From an uncultured Saprospiraceae bacterium (GTDB lineage: Bacteria; Bacteroidota; Bacteroidia; Chitinophagales; Saprospiraceae): DNA of 64,000 nucleotides. Both the position numbers and the translations under genes were made by a program. The DNA lies in contig CALDEM010000016.1 of NCBI GenBank assembly GCA_937942435.1, forward strand, positions 62,001-126,000. The letters are read 5' to 3'. Of this stretch, positions 60,918 to 64,000 are shown piece after piece; position 1 is the first letter of the stretch, and every line of letters begins with the position of its first letter. The notes under the pieces are model-generated. The model was given only the letters and a program-made list of their open reading frames with translations. It ran no database searches and was not told the origin of the DNA.

Positions 60918-62878
60918 CACATCAAGAAGCTTGCGGATTGAACAATGTTCTGAACCCAATAAATCGATCGAGTAGCATACTTCCATATGCCGCCATTATC
61001 AGGGGCGAGCGTATAACTATTGTTATTAAAATCTATATCTAAAAAAAGCTTTCTTTCAGGATCTATCTCCAATGCTCTTAGCTGTCTGGCACTTAACTCA
61101 TATACACCATAGATAGGATCTTTGCCATCCCATACTTGGTCAGATGTGGTACCGTCAGTCCAATACAATCTTAACTCTACTGGCACAATGAAATCTCCTT
61201 TTCTTTCTAAGTTTGACCAATTGTGATACAAAGTATTTCCACTATCATCTGTCTCATCTGATGGAGCACTTCCGACATTGATCACAGAGTAATCTACAAT
61301 CTTACTCTCATCCAGTGCGTCTATTAAAAACTGATCGATACTGCTTGATAAAGTGTTTGGATATTGAGCGAAAGCTTCCTTGACTACTTTTATAAAATCA
61401 TCCTTTCGTGGGTGGGTAAACATATTGGCCTCAAAGTATCCTTTGATCATCTCGTCAAACTGAACCGCACCAAGGTATCTCTTTAAGGTCTGAAGTACTG
61501 TAGCCGTCTTTGAGTAGATCGTCGCTTTATAATCTCCTATAAACTTATACCCTACTGTTGTGATTGGGCTTGTCCTTTTATTGGACATGCTGGCATATTC
61601 ATTTCTTGTAAAAGTACTGTTACCGACTTTATAACCGAAGAGATCTATAAGTGAAGAAGAACCATGCATATCTTCCATGACACAATCTTCATAAAATGTT
61701 ACAAAACCCTCATCAAGCCATGGATCTTCTTTTTCATTATTCGCTAGGATCTGCATGAAGTATTGGTGAGCGAACTCATGTACGATCAGCGACTCCATGG
61801 ATCGGACGCCTTTTGGAAAAGAATAAAATGCTCCACCTGTTATGTAAGTTGGGTATTCCATAAATCCAGATCTCAATCCATGAAGAGGCGGATCCAATAT
61901 CGTTAAGGTATTGTATGGATATGTACCGACGTGATCTTCAAAATATTGCAAAGAATGCTTAGCAGCACCAATGAGTCTATCTCGTAAGGATGCATGCGAC
62001 TTAGGTGATAGCAATCTGATCTCGACATGATGCCACTCGTCATCATACTCAACTAAATTAGGCGATGCTACCCAACCAAAATCAATAACATCATGTGCGA
62101 TAAATCGAGTCTCCACCCTTCCCGGTTTATCGGTGACAGGTTCTTTATACATTTGGCGACAGCCGCTTCCTCCTATCACAAACTTATCATCCAACTCGAT
62201 GGTAACATCATAATTGCCATGATCACCATAAAACTCCATCTGCCGCAAAAACTGATGACAGTTCCAGCCCCAGTCCCCTTCTTTGTCTTCTTCATAAACG
62301 CCCATCTTAGGATACCAATGAACGAAGTGATTAAAGTCATGGTCAGCATAACCTGATCGAGCGATGGTCCTTGGTAATTTAGATACGAACTCAAGATCCA
62401 ATATCAACGTTTCACCAGGTAAGATGTCACTTACCAAGTTGATGTGTAAGACTGACTCGTCTTGATCGTTATCATCATCTGGTTGGACATAAGAGATATC
62501 CGTGATGGTTTGATCATCTTGTATAACTTTATCAACTTGGATATACCCCCAATCCTCAGGCGCTCTACCCCTAAGGTCTTGACCCATGACATTCATATTA
62601 GCACCGCTCAAGTAACTACTCTCTGGACCTTTAAATGCGTTGAGGTACATATACAGTCTAACAAAGGATATCGTATCTGGGCTATTGTTCTTCCAGAAGA
62701 TCTTCTCGTTACCTGACACAGCGTGAAGCTCGTGGTCAAAGTCGATATCAAAGATATAATTAGCCAATCGCTCACTCAATGGTTCCTCTGATATCGTAGG
62801 TGCGCAGTGCTCTTTACTTTGTGCACAAAGCCCAATAATCATGTGTAGAAACAGTAAGAATATGCAGATCCATCGCAT
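60917..62878 (-). CDS. M1-family metallopeptidase, exported
   Basis: A 653-residue aminopeptidase-N-like gluzincin with signal peptide (WICIFLLFLHMIIGLCAQ). Zinc ligands are H367 and H371 (HEFAHQ) and Glu390 (DEGF), with the general base Glu368; the GxMEN recognition loop is GFMEYPTY here (Glu kept, Asn to Tyr). The following TM protein is translated from an ATGA overlap. It trims peptides outside the cytoplasm, possibly on the outer surface. Confidence 0.93.
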   Translation of the reverse strand: MRWICIFLLFLHMIIGLCAQSKEHCAPTISEEPLSERLANYIFDIDFDHELHAVSGNEKIFWKNNSPDTISFVRLYMYLNAFKGPESSYLSGANMNVMGQDLRGRAPEDWGYIQVDKVIQDDQTITDISYVQPDDDNDQDESVLHINLVSDILPGETLILDLEFVSKLPRTIARSGYADHDFNHFVHWYPKMGVYEEDKEGDWGWNCHQFLRQMEFYGDHGNYDVTIELDDKFVIGGSGCRQMYKEPVTDKPGRVETRFIAHDVIDFGWVASPNLVEYDDEWHHVEIRLLSPKSHASLRDRLIGAAKHSLQYFEDHVGTYPYNTLTILDPPLHGLRSGFMEYPTYITGGAFYSFPKGVRSMESLIVHEFAHQYFMQILANNEKEDPWLDEGFVTFYEDCVMEDMHGSSSLIDLFGYKVGNSTFTRNEYASMSNKRTSPITTVGYKFIGDYKATIYSKTATVLQTLKRYLGAVQFDEMIKGYFEANMFTHPRKDDFIKVVKEAFAQYPNTLSSSIDQFLIDALDESKIVDYSVINVGSAPSDETDDSGNTLYHNWSNLERKGDFIVPVELRLYWTDGTTSDQVWDGKDPIYGVYELSARQLRALEIDPERKLFLDIDFNNNSYTLAPDNGGIWKYATRSIYWVQNIVQSASFLM

Positions 62879-62973
62879 AAGGCGAAAATAGGAAACGGAT
62901 TGATATCGACGTATTAATCAATCCTTTATCCATGATGAAATCATAAAGAATATCGATATACTTTAGTCTACTG

Positions 62974-64000
62974 CTACAGATCTAGTATACGACCTCTATT
63001 AAGTATGTTATGAGGATCTAATGCCTTCTTAATAGTTTTCATCATATTGATCTCTGCTGAAGATCTCGACACCTGGAGGTAAGGCTTCTTATGGATACCA
63101 ATGCCATGCTCTGCAGAGACAGAACCACCTATCTCTTTAAGCGGTCCGTAGACTATATCATTGATGGCGCTGGTTAGATCTGCGTCCATGTTTTCTTTAC
63201 CGACGATGATATGGATGTTGCCATCTGCAACATGTCCAAATGCGAATGCTCGGATAACACCAGATAGCTGCTCTAACTGATGTATAGTCTCCTGTATGGT
63301 CTCACCTATAAGAGGTATCGGCAAGCTGATATCAAAGTGTTGCTGATGTTCATATAGCGAGATGAAGGCGTGTACATCTTCTCTTATCGTCCAGAACCAC
63401 GACAAGTCAGCCTGAGTATATGCTATAGCGGCATCAGCTATCATTCCTTCTTCTAACGCTTGTTCTAATAACGTCTCCAGCACACTGCGGTCATTCTCCT
63501 GGTCGCTACCCAATGACTCCACCAGTACGTAGTACTCATAATCATAGGGCAACGGAGGTTTCATCAAAGCTGGCGGTGACGTCATCGCCTTATAACAACT
63601 TGACCAGATGAGCTCAAAACCACTCAACATACCTGCCAATCCTCCGTCCAGGTGCTTCAATAGTCTAATGACTTGCTCATAACCATCTATACCTACAAAG
63701 GCCGAAGATCTACTTTTTGGTGATTCAGTCAATCTCAGCACAGCCTTAGTCACGATGCCCAGAGTTCCTTCTGAACCTATGAATAATTGCTTCAAGTCAT
63801 AACCGGTATTGTCCTTAATGATCTTCTTTAGACCACTGACGATGGTACCATCTGCCATGACTGCTTCTATACCCAGGACAAGGTTACGTGTCATCCCGTA
63901 TCGCAGGACCCTAAGTCCACCAGCATTAGTTGAGATGATACCGCCTATCTGAGCGGATCCTTTAGCTCCAAAGTTTAATGGAAATAACAGATCTTTCTCT
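62974..64000 (-). CDS. FAD-linked oxidase, GlcD/D-2-hydroxyglutarate dehydrogenase type (partial)
   Basis: The C-terminal about 340 residues of a gene that runs off the right edge. Reading back from the edge gives FGAKGSAQIGGIISTNAGG, the classical FAD-loop, then RNLVLGIEAVMADG, GYDLKQLFIGSEGTLGIVTK, AFGHVADGNIHI and a C-terminal AEHGIGIHKKPYLQVSRSSAEI with DPHNILNRGRIL. It oxidises a D-2-hydroxy acid with FAD. The true start is beyond position 64000. Confidence 0.93.
   Translation of the reverse strand, partial: EKDLLFPLNFGAKGSAQIGGIISTNAGGLRVLRYGMTRNLVLGIEAVMADGTIVSGLKKIIKDNTGYDLKQLFIGSEGTLGIVTKAVLRLTESPKSRSSAFVGIDGYEQVIRLLKHLDGGLAGMLSGFELIWSSCYKAMTSPPALMKPPLPYDYEYYVLVESLGSDQENDRSVLETLLEQALEEGMIADAAIAYTQADLSWFWTIREDVHAFISLYEHQQHFDISLPIPLIGETIQETIHQLEQLSGVIRAFAFGHVADGNIHIIVGKENMDADLTSAINDIVYGPLKEIGGSVSAEHGIGIHKKPYLQVSRSSAEINMMKTIKKALDPHNILNRGRILDL

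Noticed and set aside
1-64000. Search for tRNA, rRNA, CRISPR arrays, transposases and phage genes
   Set aside because: No TPsiC-type motif in context, no regularly spaced repeats and no recognisable mobile-element protein were seen by eye; a tRNAscan and CRISPR search would settle it.

Overview
The window looks like a chromosomal segment of a Bacteroidota bacterium, probably a marine or saprospiral-type lineage. The reasons are the fused LpxC-FabZ protein, the lpxD / lpxC-fabZ / lpxA / ABC-ATPase block, many lipoproteins, a BtuB-type TonB-dependent receptor, near-absence of Shine-Dalgarno sequences with several TTG starts, TAnnTTTG-type promoter elements and moderate-to-low GC (about 30-43% in lines counted by hand). 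Placement below phylum is inference. I see no tRNA, rRNA, CRISPR array, transposase, integrase or phage gene. The window is mostly housekeeping and envelope genes with one clear accessory metabolic cluster.

Layout. 0-6.3 kb: RRM/RGG RNA-binding protein, dynamin-like GTPase, a lipoprotein, a DMT exporter and a two-part sodium:solute symporter. 6.4-10.3 kb (minus): lipid A genes with an ABC ATPase. 10.4-14.3 kb (plus): hemC, a degenerate DnaQ-fold protein, hemD, recN. 14.7-19.8 kb: a DUF1611 protein and an enolase-superfamily epimerase (a pairing known from D-glutamate catabolism), a nitronate monooxygenase-like flavoprotein and a lipoprotein of the N-acyl-D-amino-acid deacylase family. 19.9-22.2 kb: flavin reductase, a small membrane protein, a TPR protein and ribH.

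22.2-29.7 kb is a polyamine cluster. One minus operon holds a membrane-fused spermidine synthase, arginine decarboxylase, agmatinase and a deoxyhypusine-synthase-like enzyme. A plus pair holds a UPF0323/YgiB-like lipoprotein and a glutathionylspermidine-synthase-like ligase. A second minus pair holds an unknown membrane-anchored protein and AdoMet decarboxylase. Together they can take arginine through agmatine and putrescine to spermidine. They then offer two further steps: aminobutyl transfer, probably to homospermidine, and an ATP-dependent amide conjugation of unknown product. This is the best candidate for an undescribed system in the window.

29.8-43.5 kb: pyrC divergent from purKE, a secreted zinc metalloprotease, a TIM-barrel lipoprotein, lipB, a family-5 peptide-binding lipoprotein, two DinB-like proteins, an Omp85-type barrel, a glycosyltransferase, prmA and folD. 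43.5-49.8 kb: PhoD-like phosphatase, Gfo/Idh/MocA oxidoreductase, a cobalamin riboswitch directly upstream of a BtuB-like receptor, an M20 amidohydrolase and tag. 49.8-51.3 kb is a 1.5 kb stretch with almost no coding capacity but several inverted and direct repeats and a short protein-like remnant. 51.3-64 kb: class V aminotransferase, small lipoprotein, nitrilase, amt-glnB with an unusual PII T-loop, sugar MFS transporter, MBL hydrolase, tryptophanase, a six-helix membrane protein coupled to an M1 peptidase, and a truncated GlcD-type FAD oxidase running off the right edge.
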